From contig NZ_CP098401.1 in NCBI RefSeq assembly GCF_023674425.1, positions 1,488,001 through 1,552,000 of the forward strand: 64,000 nucleotides of DNA, given 5' to 3'. Within the stretch, counting starts at the first letter, position 1. Each line of letters opens with the position of its first letter. This DNA is from Sphingomonas donggukensis (GTDB lineage Bacteria > Pseudomonadota > Alphaproteobacteria > Sphingomonadales > Sphingomonadaceae). Under the pieces are notes generated by a model. The model saw nothing but the letters and a program-made list of their open reading frames with translations, was not told the origin of the DNA and did no database searches. Made by a program: the position numbers and the translations under genes. Shown piece by piece: positions 1-9,334 of this stretch.

Positions 1-802
1 ACACGTCGCAGCTCTTCAGCAGCGTCAGGTTGAGCGGCAGGCGCGGGATGCCGGCGGGGAAGCCGACGACGAGGTAGCGCCCCTCCCACCCGATCGATCG
101 CAGCGCCGGTTCGGCATAATCGCCGCCGACCGGGTCGTAGATGACGTCGTAGCCGCCTTTGCCGCCCGCCGCCTTGAACTGGTCGGCCAATGCCTTCGAC
201 TGGTCCTTGTCGAAAGGCGCGCGGGCATAGACGATGGTTTCGTCCGCCCCGGCATCGCGCGCGGCCTGCGCCTTTTCCTCCGACGACACCGCCGCGACGA
301 CGCGGGCGCCATACGCCTTGCCGAGCTCGATCGCGGCCAGGCCGACGCCGCCGGCGGCGCCGAGGACGAGGAGAGACTGCCCCGCCCTCAGATGCCCACG
401 GTCGAGCAAAGCGTGGATGGTGGTGGCGTAGGTCAGCAGCAGCGCCGATCCTTCCGCGAAGCTGCGCCCCTCGGGCAGGCGGTAGAGTTTCGCCGCGTCG
501 ACCGCGACCTTCTCGACCAGCCCGCCGTGACCGACCATGCCGATGACGCGGTCGCCGACCGCCCAGCCCTCGACCCCCTCGCCGACCGAATCGATCACGC
601 CCGCGATCTCGCCACCCGGCGCGAACGGGCGCTGCGGCTTGAACTGATATTTGTCCTCGATGATGAGGACGTCGGGATAGTTGATCGCGCACGCCTTCAC
701 CGCGACCACGACCTGCCCCGCGCCCGCCACCGGATCGGGCAGCTCGGCGAGTTTCAGGGTTTCCGGTCCGCCCGGCGCCTCAGACAGCAATGCTCGCATC
801 AT
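1..802 (-). CDS. NADPH:quinone oxidoreductase family protein, partial (C-terminus off the left edge)
   Basis: Zinc-independent quinone reductase of the MDR superfamily; the family moves two electrons or one from NADPH to quinones or alkenals in the cytoplasm. About 267 residues are visible of a usual 325. An N-terminal GroES-like part is followed by the nucleotide-binding glycine motif AAGGVG near residues 148-153; the zinc ligands of alcohol dehydrogenases are absent. Two ATGs are adjacent (802 and 799) after a GGGAGAG ribosome site; either may be used. The start lies inside the 3' end of leuD (23-nt overlap), so it is probably the last gene of the sco-leu operon and translationally coupled to leuD. 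The true substrate cannot be told from sequence. Confidence 0.85.
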   Translation of the reverse strand, partial: MMRALLSEAPGGPETLKLAELPDPVAGAGQVVVAVKACAINYPDVLIIEDKYQFKPQRPFAPGGEIAGVIDSVGEGVEGWAVGDRVIGMVGHGGLVEKVAVDAAKLYRLPEGRSFAEGSALLLTYATTIHALLDRGHLRAGQSLLVLGAAGGVGLAAIELGKAYGARVVAAVSSEEKAQAARDAGADETIVYARAPFDKDQSKALADQFKAAGGKGGYDVIYDPVGGDYAEPALRSIGWEGRYLVVGFPAGIPRLPLNLTLLKSCDV

Positions 803-1394
803 GGCCTCTCCCGCTGATCCACGGGCGATGCTGTCGATCCGCGGATTCGAATTTCGAAATCGCGGTATCCCTTGCCAGCGTCAGGCCGATCTCGTCCAGC
901 CCCTGCATCAGGCAGTCGCGGCGGAACGCATCCATCTCGAAGGCGAAGCGGTCCTGGTAGCTGGTGGTGACGGTCATCGTCTCCAGGTCGACGGTGACCT
1001 CTCCGTCCTGCGCGGCCTCCATCAGCCGGTCGATCGCCGCCTGGGGCAGGACGACGGCGACGATGCCGTTCTTGAACGCGTTGCCCGAGAAGATGTCCGA
1101 GAAGCTGGGCGCGATCACCGCGCGCAGGCCCATGTCGCCCAAGGCCCAGGCGGCATGTTCGCGGCTGGAGCCGCAGCCGAAGTTCTCGCCCGCGATCAGG
1201 ATCGGCGCGCCGGCGTAGCGCGGATCGTCGAAGATGTTGCCGGGCGCGCTGCGCACCGTTTCGAATGCGCCCTTCCCCAGCCCCTCGCGCGTCGTCGTCT
1301 TCAGCCAGTGCGCGGGGATGATGACGTCGGTGTCGATGTTCTCCGCACCCCACGGATAGGCGCGGCCCGAGACGCGGGTGACCGGCTGGTTCAT
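780..1394 (-). CDS. leuD: 3-isopropylmalate dehydratase small subunit LeuD
   Basis: Small (swivel-domain) subunit of isopropylmalate isomerase, which with LeuC interconverts 2- and 3-isopropylmalate in leucine biosynthesis. It is 204 residues, the usual size, with the conserved [11 protein letters not shown] segment at residues 71-81 and [12 protein letters not shown] near the N-terminus. The ATG at 1394 overlaps the TGA of the upstream metallo-hydrolase gene (ATGA), so the two are translationally coupled. Unlike the common leuC-leuD neighbour pair, an unrelated gene separates it from leuC. Confidence 0.95.
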   Translation of the reverse strand: MNQPVTRVSGRAYPWGAENIDTDVIIPAHWLKTTTREGLGKGAFETVRSAPGNIFDDPRYAGAPILIAGENFGCGSSREHAAWALGDMGLRAVIAPSFSDIFSGNAFKNGIVAVVLPQAAIDRLMEAAQDGEVTVDLETMTVTTSYQDRFAFEMDAFRRDCLMQGLDEIGLTLARDTAISKFESADRQHRPWISGRGHDASIAV

Positions 1395-2242
1395 TCCGCC
1401 GCCTTCGGGAACACCGGCAGCTTGGCGACGTCGGCGGGTTCGTGCTGGATCACCACGGTCGCCTTCAGGTTCGCGGCCATGCGCTTGAACCGGTCGAGGC
1501 TGGCGAGCGTGTCGGCGCGGTTGGTGTTGAACGCCGGCACCGCATTGCCCGCATAGTTGCTCGCGAAATGGGCGAGGTCGCCGGTCAGCAGCACGTTGCC
1601 CATGCCGCGCAGCCGCACCAGCAGCGATTTGTGGCCCGGCGTATGGCCGGGCGTGTCGAGGATCGTCACGCTGCCGTCGCCGAACACGTCCTTGTCGGCG
1701 CGCACCGCCTCATATTTGCCGCCGCCCGTGATCCAGTGGGCGAGCGGTGCGGGATCGACGTTGGCGGCGCGGTCCTTAGCGGTCAGCGCCGACCAGTCGC
1801 CCTGCCCGATCAGCAGGCTGGCCGAGGGAAAATCGCGCGCCTGCCCGGTGTGATCGCCGTGATAGTGGCTGACCCCGACATATTCGATGTCGGCGGCGTC
1901 GAGCCCGAGTTGTTTCAGCTGCTCGACGATGGTCCGCGGCAGCGCGATCGCCGATTTCGGATCGGTACGGTTCGATGCCGCGTACCCCGTATCCCACAGC
2001 ATATATTCGTCGCCGTGGCGGATCAGGTAGCAGCTGGCGACCAGTGCCTTCTTCTGCCCGTCGAGCGCGTGGGTGTCCGAAAAGGCGGCGATGTCGCGCG
2101 GCGTCTTGTTCGCGCCGCAATCGAGCCGCGTCAGCGTCACCCGCGGCACCGGTTTCGACACCGCGGTCTGCCCGGTCGCCGAATAGGCACAGACGCCGGA
2201 CACGATCGTTCCGGCGGCCAGCAAGGCCAATACGCGCTTCAT
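1391..2242 (-). CDS. Secreted MBL-fold metallo-hydrolase (N-acyl homoserine lactonase-like family)
   Basis: A 283-residue metallo-beta-lactamase-fold hydrolase. Residues 1-25 look like a signal peptide ([10 protein letters not shown] start, Ala-rich), so the protein is probably periplasmic. The zinc motif HYHGDH is at 126-131, with further ligands at H200 or H204 (TPGHTPGH) and D222 (LTGD), the pattern of the AHL-lactonase-like MBL group. A reading frame open further upstream runs through leuC and is not used; the ATG at 2242 gives the signal peptide and lies 2 nt past the leuC stop. It is sandwiched between leuC and leuD with coupled overlaps. Substrate is unknown; a lactone or other ester is an inference only. 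Confidence 0.9.
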   Translation of the reverse strand: MKRVLALLAAGTIVSGVCAYSATGQTAVSKPVPRVTLTRLDCGANKTPRDIAAFSDTHALDGQKKALVASCYLIRHGDEYMLWDTGYAASNRTDPKSAIALPRTIVEQLKQLGLDAADIEYVGVSHYHGDHTGQARDFPSASLLIGQGDWSALTAKDRAANVDPAPLAHWITGGGKYEAVRADKDVFGDGSVTILDTPGHTPGHKSLLVRLRGMGNVLLTGDLAHFASNYAGNAVPAFNTNRADTLASLDRFKRMAANLKATVVIQHEPADVAKLPVFPKAAE

Positions 2243-2244
2243 CG

Positions 2245-3681
2245 TCACTTCCCCCCCATCAAGTCCCGAACGTCCGACAGCCTCCCCGTGACTGCCGCCG
2301 CTGCCGCCATTGCCGGCGACACCAGATGTGTACGCGCACCCGGCCCCTGCCGGCCAACGAAATTGCGGTTGCTGGTCGACGCACAGCGTTCGCCCGGCGG
2401 CACCTTGTCCGGGTTCATCGCCAGGCACATCGAACAGCCGGGCTCGCGCCATTCGAAGCCGGCGTCGGTGAAGATACGGTCGAGTCCCTCGGCCTCGGCC
2501 TGGCGCTTCACCAACCCCGATCCGGGGACGACGAGCGCGCGGACGCCGTCGGCGACGTGGCGACCGTCCGCGACCGAAGCGGCGGCGCGCAGATCCTCGA
2601 TCCGACTGTTGGTGCAGCTGCCGATGAAGACGTGGCCGATCGCGACGTCCTGCATCCGCGTGCCCGGCGCGAGGCCCATGTAGTCAAGCGACTTGCGCGC
2701 GGCGACGCGCTTCGACGGGTCGGCGAAGCTGTCGGGATCGGGCACGCTGCCGGTGATGGCGACGACGTCCTCGGGGCTGGTGCCCCACGTCAGCGATGGC
2801 GCGATGTCGGTGGCGTCGAGCTTCACGACCGCGTCGTAGGTCGCGTTGGCGTCGCTCGGCAGGCGGCGCCAGACGGCGACCGCGCGATCCCAGTCAGCGC
2901 CGGTCGGGGCCATCGGGCGCCCCTTCAGATAGGCGAAAGTCGTCTCATCGGGCGCGATCAGCCCGGCGCGGGCGCCGCCCTCGATCGACATGTTGCTGAT
3001 CGTCAGACGGCCCTCGACCGACAGCGCGCGGATGACGTCGCCGGTATATTCGACGACATGTCCGGTGCCCCCCGCCGCGCCGATCCGCCCGATGATCGCG
3101 AGCACGACGTCCTTGGCGCTGACCCCGAATCCGAGTGTGCCGTCGACGCGGATTTCCATCGTCTTCGATTGCTGGAGCAGCAGGGTTTGCGTGGCGAGAA
3201 CGTGTTCAACCTCGCTGGTGCCGATGCCGAAGGCGAGCGCCCCGAGCGCGCCGTGCGCCGAGGTGTGGCTGTCGCCACAAACGAGCGTCGTGCCGGGCAG
3301 CGTGAAACCCTGTTCGGGGCCGACGACGTGGACGATGCCCTGTTCCGCGGCGAGCGCGTCGATGTAGGGCACGCCGAATTCGGCGACGTTGGCGCGCAAT
3401 GTGGCGAGCTGGTTGGCGCTTTCCGGGTCGGTGATCGGCAGCGCGTTGCCCGCGGCATCGACCCGCGGCGTGGTGGGCAGATTATGGTCGGGTACCGCGA
3501 GGGTCAGGTCGGGGCGACGCACGCTGCGCCCGGCGGCGCGGAGGCCGGCGAACGCCTGGGGGCTGGTGACTTCGTGGACGAGATGTCGGTCGATGTAGAT
3601 CAGGCACGTGCCGTCGGGTCGCCGCTCGATCACGTGATCGGCCCAGATCTTTTCGTAAAGGGTGAGTGGACGGCTGGCCAT
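2245..3681 (-). CDS. leuC: 3-isopropylmalate dehydratase large subunit LeuC
   Basis: Large [4Fe-4S] subunit of isopropylmalate isomerase of the leucine pathway; works as a heterodimer with LeuD. It is 478 residues, full length. The cluster ligands are visible as Cys356 (GSCTNSR) and Cys416/Cys419 (EPGCSMC), and the substrate-binding [10 protein letters not shown] is near 135-144. The start ATG at 3681 lies 33 nt after the stop of the upstream epimerase gene, with no terminator between, so it is probably co-transcribed with the sco genes. An MBL-fold gene starts 2 nt after its stop. Confidence 0.97.
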   Translation of the reverse strand: MASRPLTLYEKIWADHVIERRPDGTCLIYIDRHLVHEVTSPQAFAGLRAAGRSVRRPDLTLAVPDHNLPTTPRVDAAGNALPITDPESANQLATLRANVAEFGVPYIDALAAEQGIVHVVGPEQGFTLPGTTLVCGDSHTSAHGALGALAFGIGTSEVEHVLATQTLLLQQSKTMEIRVDGTLGFGVSAKDVVLAIIGRIGAAGGTGHVVEYTGDVIRALSVEGRLTISNMSIEGGARAGLIAPDETTFAYLKGRPMAPTGADWDRAVAVWRRLPSDANATYDAVVKLDATDIAPSLTWGTSPEDVVAITGSVPDPDSFADPSKRVAARKSLDYMGLAPGTRMQDVAIGHVFIGSCTNSRIEDLRAAASVADGRHVADGVRALVVPGSGLVKRQAEAEGLDRIFTDAGFEWREPGCSMCLAMNPDKVPPGERCASTSNRNFVGRQGPGARTHLVSPAMAAAAAVTGRLSDVRDLMGGK

Positions 3682-3714
3682 GACGGCCTCCCGTTAACGC
3701 AATCGTTCGCGCGA

Positions 3715-4677
3715 TCAACCCGCAGCGATATTTTGTTGCGGCGAAACGTAGCTCGCGTCGTGCGCGAATGGCAGCGGTGTGCCGACGCGGAGGCTGTCGA
3801 GGACCGCGGCGAAGTCGGTTGCGCAGCGGAAGCCGAGGTCGCGTTCGATCGCACCGGCATCATAGATGCGGCCGACACTGGCCGGCAGCGACCAGCCGCG
3901 CGCTGCGTAAAGGGCGGGCGCGTCGGGGAAGTAGCGTGCGATGACCGCGGGTGCGTCCGCCTTCAGCGACGCGGCGTCCTCTCGCGCGAACGGCGTCGGG
4001 GCGGAGACGATGTAGGTGCCGAAACCGATCCGCGGCGCGCGTTTCAGCGCGGCGACGTGCGCGCGGGCGCAATCCTCGACGGTCAGGCGACGGTTTAGGA
4101 ATTCGTTGGCCTTCATGTTCTCGCCCGACAGCGCGTCGTGGGTGTCGTCCTCCTCGGGAAAGAAGCGCGCGGTGCGCAGCACGACGACGGGCAGCCCGCT
4201 GTCGGCTTGGGTCAGGCGGCACAATTCTTCCGCGCTGCGTTTCGTGACGCCGTAGATGTTGCGCGGGGCAAGCGGGCCGCTGCCCTCGTCGAGCCACACG
4301 GCTTCGCCCGCGCGTTCGTCGCGGATCGCCTGAGTAATCATCAGCGAGGTGGTGGAGGTGAAAACGAAACGCGACGCGGCGTGCGCCACCGCCGCCTCCA
4401 GCAAATTGAGCGCGCCGGTGACGTTGACGTCGATGAACGCCTGCTGCGGGAAGCGGGCGATGTCGGGCTTGTGCAGCGCGCCGGCGTGGACGACCGCGTC
4501 GATCGCATGCTCGGCAAAGGTCCGGTCGACCAGCGCGCGGTCGGCGACGGTGCCGATGACCTGCGTGTCGGTACCCGGCGCGGTGTCGAACCCGACCACC
4601 CCATGCCCCGCATCGCGCAGCATCGGCGCGAGGTGCCGCCCGAGCCAGCCGCTCGATCCGGTCAGGAGAATGCGCAC
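3715..4677 (-). CDS. NAD-dependent epimerase/dehydratase family protein (extended SDR)
   Basis: A 320-residue extended short-chain dehydrogenase/reductase. The Rossmann motif GSSGWLG is at residues 7-13, the catalytic Tyr142 and Lys146 lie in NIYGVTK, and TSTTS near 108 supplies the Ser/Thr. Such enzymes act on nucleotide sugars or similar polar substrates with bound NAD(P); this one has no close sugar pathway neighbour (esterase upstream, leuC downstream), so the substrate is not clear. It follows the esterase by 15 nt and precedes leuC by 33 nt within the same minus-strand run. Confidence 0.85.
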   Translation of the reverse strand: MRILLTGSSGWLGRHLAPMLRDAGHGVVGFDTAPGTDTQVIGTVADRALVDRTFAEHAIDAVVHAGALHKPDIARFPQQAFIDVNVTGALNLLEAAVAHAASRFVFTSTTSLMITQAIRDERAGEAVWLDEGSGPLAPRNIYGVTKRSAEELCRLTQADSGLPVVVLRTARFFPEEDDTHDALSGENMKANEFLNRRLTVEDCARAHVAALKRAPRIGFGTYIVSAPTPFAREDAASLKADAPAVIARYFPDAPALYAARGWSLPASVGRIYDAGAIERDLGFRCATDFAAVLDSLRVGTPLPFAHDASYVSPQQNIAAG

Positions 4678-4692
4678 GCTCGCCGCCCTCAG

Positions 4693-5580
4693 CTATCGCC
4701 GCGGCGCGGGCATCGCGCGGTTCAGGAAGGCGACGCTGTCGGTCAGAATCGGCGCCTTGCCGCGGAACGGCTTCGACAGCGCCATCGCTACGTCTTCATG
4801 CGTCAGGCCGGTATAGTTGCGATACTCCACCGGCGCGCCAACACGGCGCAGCTCGATCGCGAGGTTGCGGGCATTCTTGGGGCGGACGACGGTGTCGTTG
4901 CTCGATGTCACCAGCAGCAGCGGCGCTACGCCGGCGCGGGCGAAGGCGATCGGCTGGGTTGCGAGCGGATCGGCGCCCTTCATCGCCTCCACCGCGCGAC
5001 CGGTGAAGGGGTAGAAGTCGTATGGGCCGCTGAGGCCCACGCCCGCCTTGACGATGCCCGGATCGACGCCCTCGGCGCGCAGGAAGCGCGGGTCGAGCGC
5101 CAGCATCGCGACGGTGTGCGATCCCGCCGAATGGCCGGCGAGCGCAATCCGCGTCGGGTCGCCGCCATATTCGGCGATGTGGTCGCGTGTCCAGCGCACC
5201 GCCTGCGCGCCGTCCTGCACGAAGGCTGGGAAGCGGACGCCGGGCACCTTGCGATAGTCCGGCACGATCACGACGAACCCCTGCGACGCATAGGCGCGCG
5301 CGGCAAAGGCATAGGCGTCGCGCGTCCCCTTCACCCAGCCGCCGCCGTAGAAGAAGACGACGACGGGCCGCGGATCATCGGCGCGGACGGCGGGGCGCCA
5401 CACGTCGAGCCGCTGGCCGTGTGTGCCGAACGCGATCCCGTCGCCCATTTGCCGCGTCCCCCGCCCGCCGCCGACGGCGCCATCGAGGATGCTCAGCAGC
5501 TTCGGCGGCTGGGTGAATGCCGCCGCAATTCCCAGCGCGGCGAGGACGGCCACCGCCGCGACGATCGCCCAGCGCAGCAT
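4693..5580 (-). CDS. Membrane-anchored alpha/beta hydrolase (HSL-type esterase)
   Basis: A 295-residue alpha/beta-hydrolase. An N-terminal hydrophobic stretch (residues 4-22) is a signal peptide or anchor, so it probably acts in the periplasm. The oxyanion motif is FYGGGW at 77-82 (a Tyr replaces the usual His of HGGGW), the nucleophile elbow GHSAG at 149-153 with Ser151, and later SSNDTVV and LTHED supply the Asp and His. This is the pattern of carboxylesterases close to the BD-FAE/HSL group. Its ATG overlaps the scoB stop by one base (TGATG), so it is coupled to scoB. The natural ester is unknown. Confidence 0.85.
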   Translation of the reverse strand: MLRWAIVAAVAVLAALGIAAAFTQPPKLLSILDGAVGGGRGTRQMGDGIAFGTHGQRLDVWRPAVRADDPRPVVVFFYGGGWVKGTRDAYAFAARAYASQGFVVIVPDYRKVPGVRFPAFVQDGAQAVRWTRDHIAEYGGDPTRIALAGHSAGSHTVAMLALDPRFLRAEGVDPGIVKAGVGLSGPYDFYPFTGRAVEAMKGADPLATQPIAFARAGVAPLLLVTSSNDTVVRPKNARNLAIELRRVGAPVEYRNYTGLTHEDVAMALSKPFRGKAPILTDSVAFLNRAMPAPRR

Positions 5581-6215
5581 CAGGCGTCGTAGCGGGCGGT
5601 GGTCTTTGCCGCGACTTCGTCAGCAGTCACGCCGGGGGCAAGCTCGACCAGCTTGAACGGCGACTGGTGGTCAGGGCGCTGGAAAACGGCCAGGTCGGTG
5701 ACGATCATGTCGACGACGTTCTTGCCGGTCAGCGGCAGGGTGCAGTCGGGGATGAACTTCGGGTCGCCGTTCTTGGACGTGTGCTCCATCACGACGATGA
5801 TCTTCTTCACGCCGGCGACCAGATCCATCGCACCGCCCATGCCCTTGATCATCTTGCCCGGGATCATCCAGTTGGCGATGTCGCCGTTCTCCGCGACCTC
5901 CATCGCGCCCAGCACGGTCAGGTCGATGTGCCCGCCGCGGATCATCGCGAAACTGTCGGCACTGGAGAAGTAGACGCTGGAGGGCAGCTCGCTGATGGTT
6001 TGCTTGCCCGCATTGATGAGGTCGGGGTCGGCCTCTCCCTCATAGGGGAACGGCCCGATGCCGAGCATGCCGTTTTCCGACTGCAGCGTGACGGTCATGC
6101 CCGCGGGGATGTTGTTCGCCACCAGGGTCGGGATGCCGATGCCGAGGTTGACGTAATAGCCGTCGCGCAGCTCCTGTGCGGCGCGGGCGGCCATCTGATT
6201 GCGATCCCAGGGCAT
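5580..6215 (-). CDS. scoB: 3-oxoacid (succinyl) CoA-transferase subunit B
   Basis: Beta subunit of a family I CoA-transferase, moving CoA between succinyl-CoA and acetoacetate or a related 3-oxoacid. It is 211 residues. The catalytic glutamate is Glu47 in the motif SENG, followed by [10 protein letters not shown]. The ATG at 6215 gives the usual [16 protein letters not shown] start of the family; GAAGGA lies immediately upstream and a second AGAAGGA is about 11 nt upstream, so spacing is not ideal. It is separated from scoA by a complete phosphatase gene, which is unusual because the two subunits must assemble in equal amounts. Confidence 0.95.
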   Translation of the reverse strand: MPWDRNQMAARAAQELRDGYYVNLGIGIPTLVANNIPAGMTVTLQSENGMLGIGPFPYEGEADPDLINAGKQTISELPSSVYFSSADSFAMIRGGHIDLTVLGAMEVAENGDIANWMIPGKMIKGMGGAMDLVAGVKKIIVVMEHTSKNGDPKFIPDCTLPLTGKNVVDMIVTDLAVFQRPDHQSPFKLVELAPGVTADEVAAKTTARYDA

Positions 6216-6270
6216 TCCTTCGGCATTCCTTCTATGTAGAGTTCGACTGGCGGGACGTCGCCGCGACGGA

Positions 6271-7365
6271 CTATTTCGGCTGCACCGCCGTGCCCGCCGC
6301 CGGCGCTGTCGCCGCCGGCCCGGGATCGGTCCAGCGCATGTCGTGGGGGAAGATCTCGTCCGCACTGCCCTTCAGCGCGGTGCCGTACACCGGGTTGGGC
6401 AGCATGAACCATCCGTTGCCCCACAGCGCAGCGAGCGCGGGCGAGCCGGCGAGCGCGCGGCGGGTGGAGGGGGCGAGCCGCGCCTCGTTGAACAGGTCGC
6501 TGAAATCGCCGAGCTGGTCGCCGACCAGTGCGATCACGCAGTAGCCCGATGCGATCGCCCAGCGGCGGTCGTCCTTGCCAGAGCCCCCGCCGTCGTCGCC
6601 CTTCAGCCACAAAGTGGTGCCGTGCTTGGCAGGCCCGAGCCCGGCGTGCGCCAGCGCCGCTTCGGTCGCGGCGGCATTTTCGGCCAGACGGTTCGAATTG
6701 AAGATGACGGTGATGCCCGCCGCCCGCGCGGCGTCGAGCGCCATCTTGGCGCCGGGTACCGCGACGACCTTATCCGCGCCGCTCTGTTCCCAGCGCGACC
6801 AGCGAGCGGCGTCGTAGCTTTCGCCGCGGCGCGCGGCGTCGGCCTCGTAACCCAGGTTCAGCACCGCGGTTTCGTCGATGTCGAGCACGACGGCGAGCGG
6901 CTTTGGCCCGCACGGTTCGAATTGCGGCGCGTTGAGCGAGGCGCCGTCGGAGAGCACGACCTGTCGTGCCGCGCCCTTCTTCCCGTAGGTGACGATGTCG
7001 GCAAGGTAGCGTTGCAGCGCGCGATACGCCTGGATCGACCCCGCGGACGCCTCGCCGGAGCCGTAGAGATACTGCATGCCCTCGGGGACGACACCGCGTG
7101 CGGGGAGCGTCGCCGGAATGCCGGGTGCGGGCGGCGCCTCGGCGCCGACCTGCCGCTCCTTCAGGGTCGGGACGAGATTGGTCAGCCCCTCCCCCGCCGA
7201 CGGGGCCGGGAGCGTCTGCGGCGCCGCGCCCTGGTGCGCGGCGCGCTTCTCCGCCATGCGCGACTTGACGATCGCCGACGACGATGCCGCGATGGGCACG
7301 ACGGCAGCAGCAATGCAGCCGCTGGTCAGCGCCATCAGCGACACGGCCGCCAGCGCGCGGATCAC
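6271..7365 (-). CDS. 5'-nucleotidase/acid phosphatase lipoprotein, e(P4) family (HAD class C)
   Basis: A 364-residue HAD-superfamily phosphatase. The GTG start at 7365 overlaps the scoA stop (GTGA) and gives a short signal peptide ending in the lipobox LTSGC with Cys17, so it should be an envelope lipoprotein. The nucleophile motif DIDET is at 162-166, and [10 protein letters not shown] near 280 supplies the C-terminal acidic motif. Enzymes of this family remove phosphate from nucleotides such as NMN or 5'-AMP in the periplasm. Residues 40-95 are Ala/Pro-rich and look like a linker. It lies between scoA and scoB in the same operon, with no evident functional link. Confidence 0.9.
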   Translation of the reverse strand: MIRALAAVSLMALTSGCIAAAVVPIAASSSAIVKSRMAEKRAAHQGAAPQTLPAPSAGEGLTNLVPTLKERQVGAEAPPAPGIPATLPARGVVPEGMQYLYGSGEASAGSIQAYRALQRYLADIVTYGKKGAARQVVLSDGASLNAPQFEPCGPKPLAVVLDIDETAVLNLGYEADAARRGESYDAARWSRWEQSGADKVVAVPGAKMALDAARAAGITVIFNSNRLAENAAATEAALAHAGLGPAKHGTTLWLKGDDGGGSGKDDRRWAIASGYCVIALVGDQLGDFSDLFNEARLAPSTRRALAGSPALAALWGNGWFMLPNPVYGTALKGSADEIFPHDMRWTDPGPAATAPAAGTAVQPK

Positions 7366-8081
7366 GCCGCAGATACCGCGTCGGCGCGCGGGCGCGTCGT
7401 CAGGAACTCGATCTTCTTGTCGTAGGGCGCGCCGACAATCATCCGTTTCACATAGATACCGGGCAGGTGGACGGCATCGGGATCGAGCGTGCCGACCGGC
7501 ACGATTTCCTCGACCTCGGCAACACAGATGCGCCCCGCGGTCGCCATCGGCTGGTTGAAGTTGCGCGCGGTCTTCCGGAAGATCAGGTTGCCCGCCTCGT
7601 CCGCCTTCCACCCCTTGATGATCGACAAATCGGCGCGGATGCCGCGTTCGAGGATGTAATCCTCCCCGTCGAAGCTCTTCACTTCCTTGCCCTCGGCCAC
7701 TTTCGTGCCGACGCCGGTCTTGGTGTAGAAGCCGGGGATGCCCGCCCCGCCCGCGCGGCAGCGTTCGGCGAGCGTGCCCTGCGGACAGAATTCGACCTCG
7801 AGTTCGCCCGACAGATACTGGCGCTCGAACTCCTTGTTCTCGCCGACGTAGGACGAGATCATCTTGGCGACCTGGCGACTGCGCAGCAGCTTGCCGAGCC
7901 CCTCATTGTCGATGCCGGCGTTGTTGCTGGCGATGGTCAGGCCGGTGACGCCCGATGCCTGGATCGCGTCGATCAGCCGTTCGGGGATCCCGCACAGGCC
8001 GAACCCGCCCGCGCAGATCGTCATGCCGTCGTGCAGCAGCCCGTCGAGCGCGGCGGCGGCATCCGGGTACAGCTTCTTCAT
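7362..8081 (-). CDS. scoA: 3-oxoacid (succinyl) CoA-transferase subunit A
   Basis: Alpha subunit of the family I CoA-transferase whose beta subunit is scoB. It is 239 residues, with the CoA-binding [10 protein letters not shown] at 25-34. Two in-frame ATGs exist, at 8087 and 8081; AGGAGG lies 7 nt before the second and only 1 nt before the first, so 8081 (MKKLYPDA) is preferred. It appears to be the first gene of a nine-gene minus-strand run ending in the quinone reductase, with a sigma70-like promoter about 30 nt upstream. Confidence 0.95.
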   Translation of the reverse strand: MKKLYPDAAAALDGLLHDGMTICAGGFGLCGIPERLIDAIQASGVTGLTIASNNAGIDNEGLGKLLRSRQVAKMISSYVGENKEFERQYLSGELEVEFCPQGTLAERCRAGGAGIPGFYTKTGVGTKVAEGKEVKSFDGEDYILERGIRADLSIIKGWKADEAGNLIFRKTARNFNQPMATAGRICVAEVEEIVPVGTLDPDAVHLPGIYVKRMIVGAPYDKKIEFLTTRPRADAVSAA

Positions 8082-8107
8082 CGGCATCCCTCCTGGCGTG
8101 TGTCGCC

Positions 8108-8136
8108 GATTAGGGCGACGCGCAGGGTGCGGTCAA
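8108..8136 (-). promoter_or_regulatory. Predicted sigma70-type promoter of the sco-leu operon
   Basis: Reading on the minus strand, TTGACC (8131-8136) and CTAATC (8108-8113) are separated by 17 bases. The predicted start is near 8101, about 20 nt before the scoA ATG and just ahead of its AGGAGG. Nothing else in the 85-nt gap to the VIT gene looks like a terminator. Confidence 0.4.
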
Positions 8137-8166
8137 GCCAAGGTGAATGGGTATTCAACTTGGTTG

Positions 8167-8859
8167 CTACAGGTTGGCGCCGGCCACGCGCCCAATCGCT
8201 GCGGTGACCGCCATCGCCGCCGCGCCCCAGAAGGCCACGCGCACCATAGCTGCCGCAACCGGAGCACCGCCGGCCCGGGCGCCCAATCCGCCCAAGGCCG
8301 CGAGCAACGCGACGGTGACCGTTGGCAACACCCAGACCAGCATCGCATGCGGCGTCAGGATTGCGGTCAGCAGCGGCACGATCGCCCCGGCTGCAAAACT
8401 TGCGGCCGAGGCAGCGGCGGCCTGCACCGGCCTGGCCGCCAGCGCCTCGTGAAGGCCGAGTTCGTCGCGCATGTGCGCGCCGATCGCGTCGTGGGCCATC
8501 AACTGCTCGGCAACCGCCCGCGCCGTCGCGGGATCGACGCCGCGCTCCCGATAGATGCTGGCCAAGTCGATCAGTTCGGCCTCGGGCGCAGCCGCCAGTT
8601 CGGCGACTTCCTTCTCCCGATCCGCCGCTTCGGTATCGGCCTGCGAGCGCACCGAGACATATTCGCCCGCCGCCATCGACATCGCGCCAGCGACCAGCCC
8701 GGCTAGCCCGGTCAACAGGATCGTCGCGCGCGAGGGGTCGGCGGCAGCGACGCCCATGATGAGACTGGCGGTCGACACGATGCCGTCGTTCGCGCCCAGC
8801 ACGGCGGCCCGCAGCCAGCCGATGCGCGACACCAAATGCCCCTCGGAATGGCTACGCAT
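8167..8859 (-). CDS. VIT1/CCC1 transporter family protein (Fe/Mn transport)
   Basis: A 230-residue membrane protein of the VIT family, which moves Fe2+ or Mn2+ across membranes. The hallmark first helix contains GANDGIVSTASL (about residues 22-33), followed by a second helix with AGAMSMAAGEYVSV (about 58-71). A cytoplasmic acidic and charged segment (75-130) lies between helices 2 and 3, and three hydrophobic segments fill 135-228. Five helices are predicted in all, as in plant VIT1. The ATG at 8859 starts MRSHSEGHLV. It is a single gene, separated by about 85 nt from scoA. The metal and the direction of transport cannot be read from sequence. Confidence 0.88.
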   Translation of the reverse strand: MRSHSEGHLVSRIGWLRAAVLGANDGIVSTASLIMGVAAADPSRATILLTGLAGLVAGAMSMAAGEYVSVRSQADTEAADREKEVAELAAAPEAELIDLASIYRERGVDPATARAVAEQLMAHDAIGAHMRDELGLHEALAARPVQAAAASAASFAAGAIVPLLTAILTPHAMLVWVLPTVTVALLAALGGLGARAGGAPVAAAMVRVAFWGAAAMAVTAAIGRVAGANL

Positions 8860-8986
8860 CGCCGCGGGGAGCAGCGTGGGGAGGATTCAACGTCACCAGC
8901 ACAGTCATCCCAGGATCCTTTCGGCAATCCACGCAGTCATGTGATCGCGGGCATCAGGCTTGGTCAAGCGACGCCGCCGAAACGAA

Positions 8987-9016
8987 GCGGGCCGTCCGGT
9001 TTCCCGAACGGCCCGC
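8987..9016 (-). terminator. Hairpin downstream of csbD
   Basis: Inverted repeat with arms of about 13 bases (8987-8999 and 9004-9016, one G-U pair) and a 4-base loop, 38 nt past the csbD stop. The T-run after it on the minus strand is poor, so it may be a weak terminator or only an mRNA-stabilising hairpin. Confidence 0.5.
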
Positions 9017-9053
9017 TCCCCGTAGTGCCCCCCAGCGGGGGGTTCGTCCGGGT

Positions 9054-9242
9054 TCAGATGTCGTCGCCGAGGGCGCCCTTCACCGAACCAACTGCCTGCT
9101 GGGCCTTGCCCTTGCCTTCCTGAGCGGCGCCTTCGGCGGCCAGCTTTTCGTTGCGGTCAGCACCGTCGCCGGCGAGCGCCTGCTTGGCCTTGCCAATGGC
9201 TTCGTTGGCGTTGCCCTTAACCTTGTCGACGAATTCGCCCAT
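9054..9242 (-). CDS. CsbD family stress protein
   Basis: A 62-residue, very hydrophilic protein of the CsbD family. It begins MGEFVDKVKGNANEAIGKAK and repeats Lys/Ala/Gly-rich helical segments (KGKAQQAVGSVKGAL). CsbD-like proteins are abundant under general stress; their molecular role is not established. AAGGAG lies 7 nt before the ATG. A good EcfG-type promoter lies 53 nt upstream, in line with general-stress control. Confidence 0.9.
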   Translation of the reverse strand: MGEFVDKVKGNANEAIGKAKQALAGDGADRNEKLAAEGAAQEGKGKAQQAVGSVKGALGDDI

Positions 9243-9294
9243 GATCTGTCTCCTTAAATGCCGCGCCTAACGCCTCGGCATGGTGTGGAAAGAG

Positions 9295-9319
9295 AACGGT
9301 CGATTGCGTCCTGCGTTCC
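9295..9319 (-). promoter_or_regulatory. EcfG (general stress sigma) type promoter of csbD
   Basis: On the minus strand GGAAC (9315-9319) and CGTT (9295-9298) are separated by exactly 16 bases, the alphaproteobacterial EcfG consensus. The predicted start, near 9288, gives a leader of about 45 nt before the csbD ATG. CsbD genes are typical members of PhyR-EcfG regulons. Confidence 0.6.
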
Positions 9320-9334
9320 GCAGATCGTCGTTAT

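Noticed and set aside
1391..2452. A longer N-terminus for the MBL-fold gene reaching into leuC.
   Set aside because: It would replace the signal peptide by out-of-frame leuC sequence; the ATG at 2242 is at the right distance.
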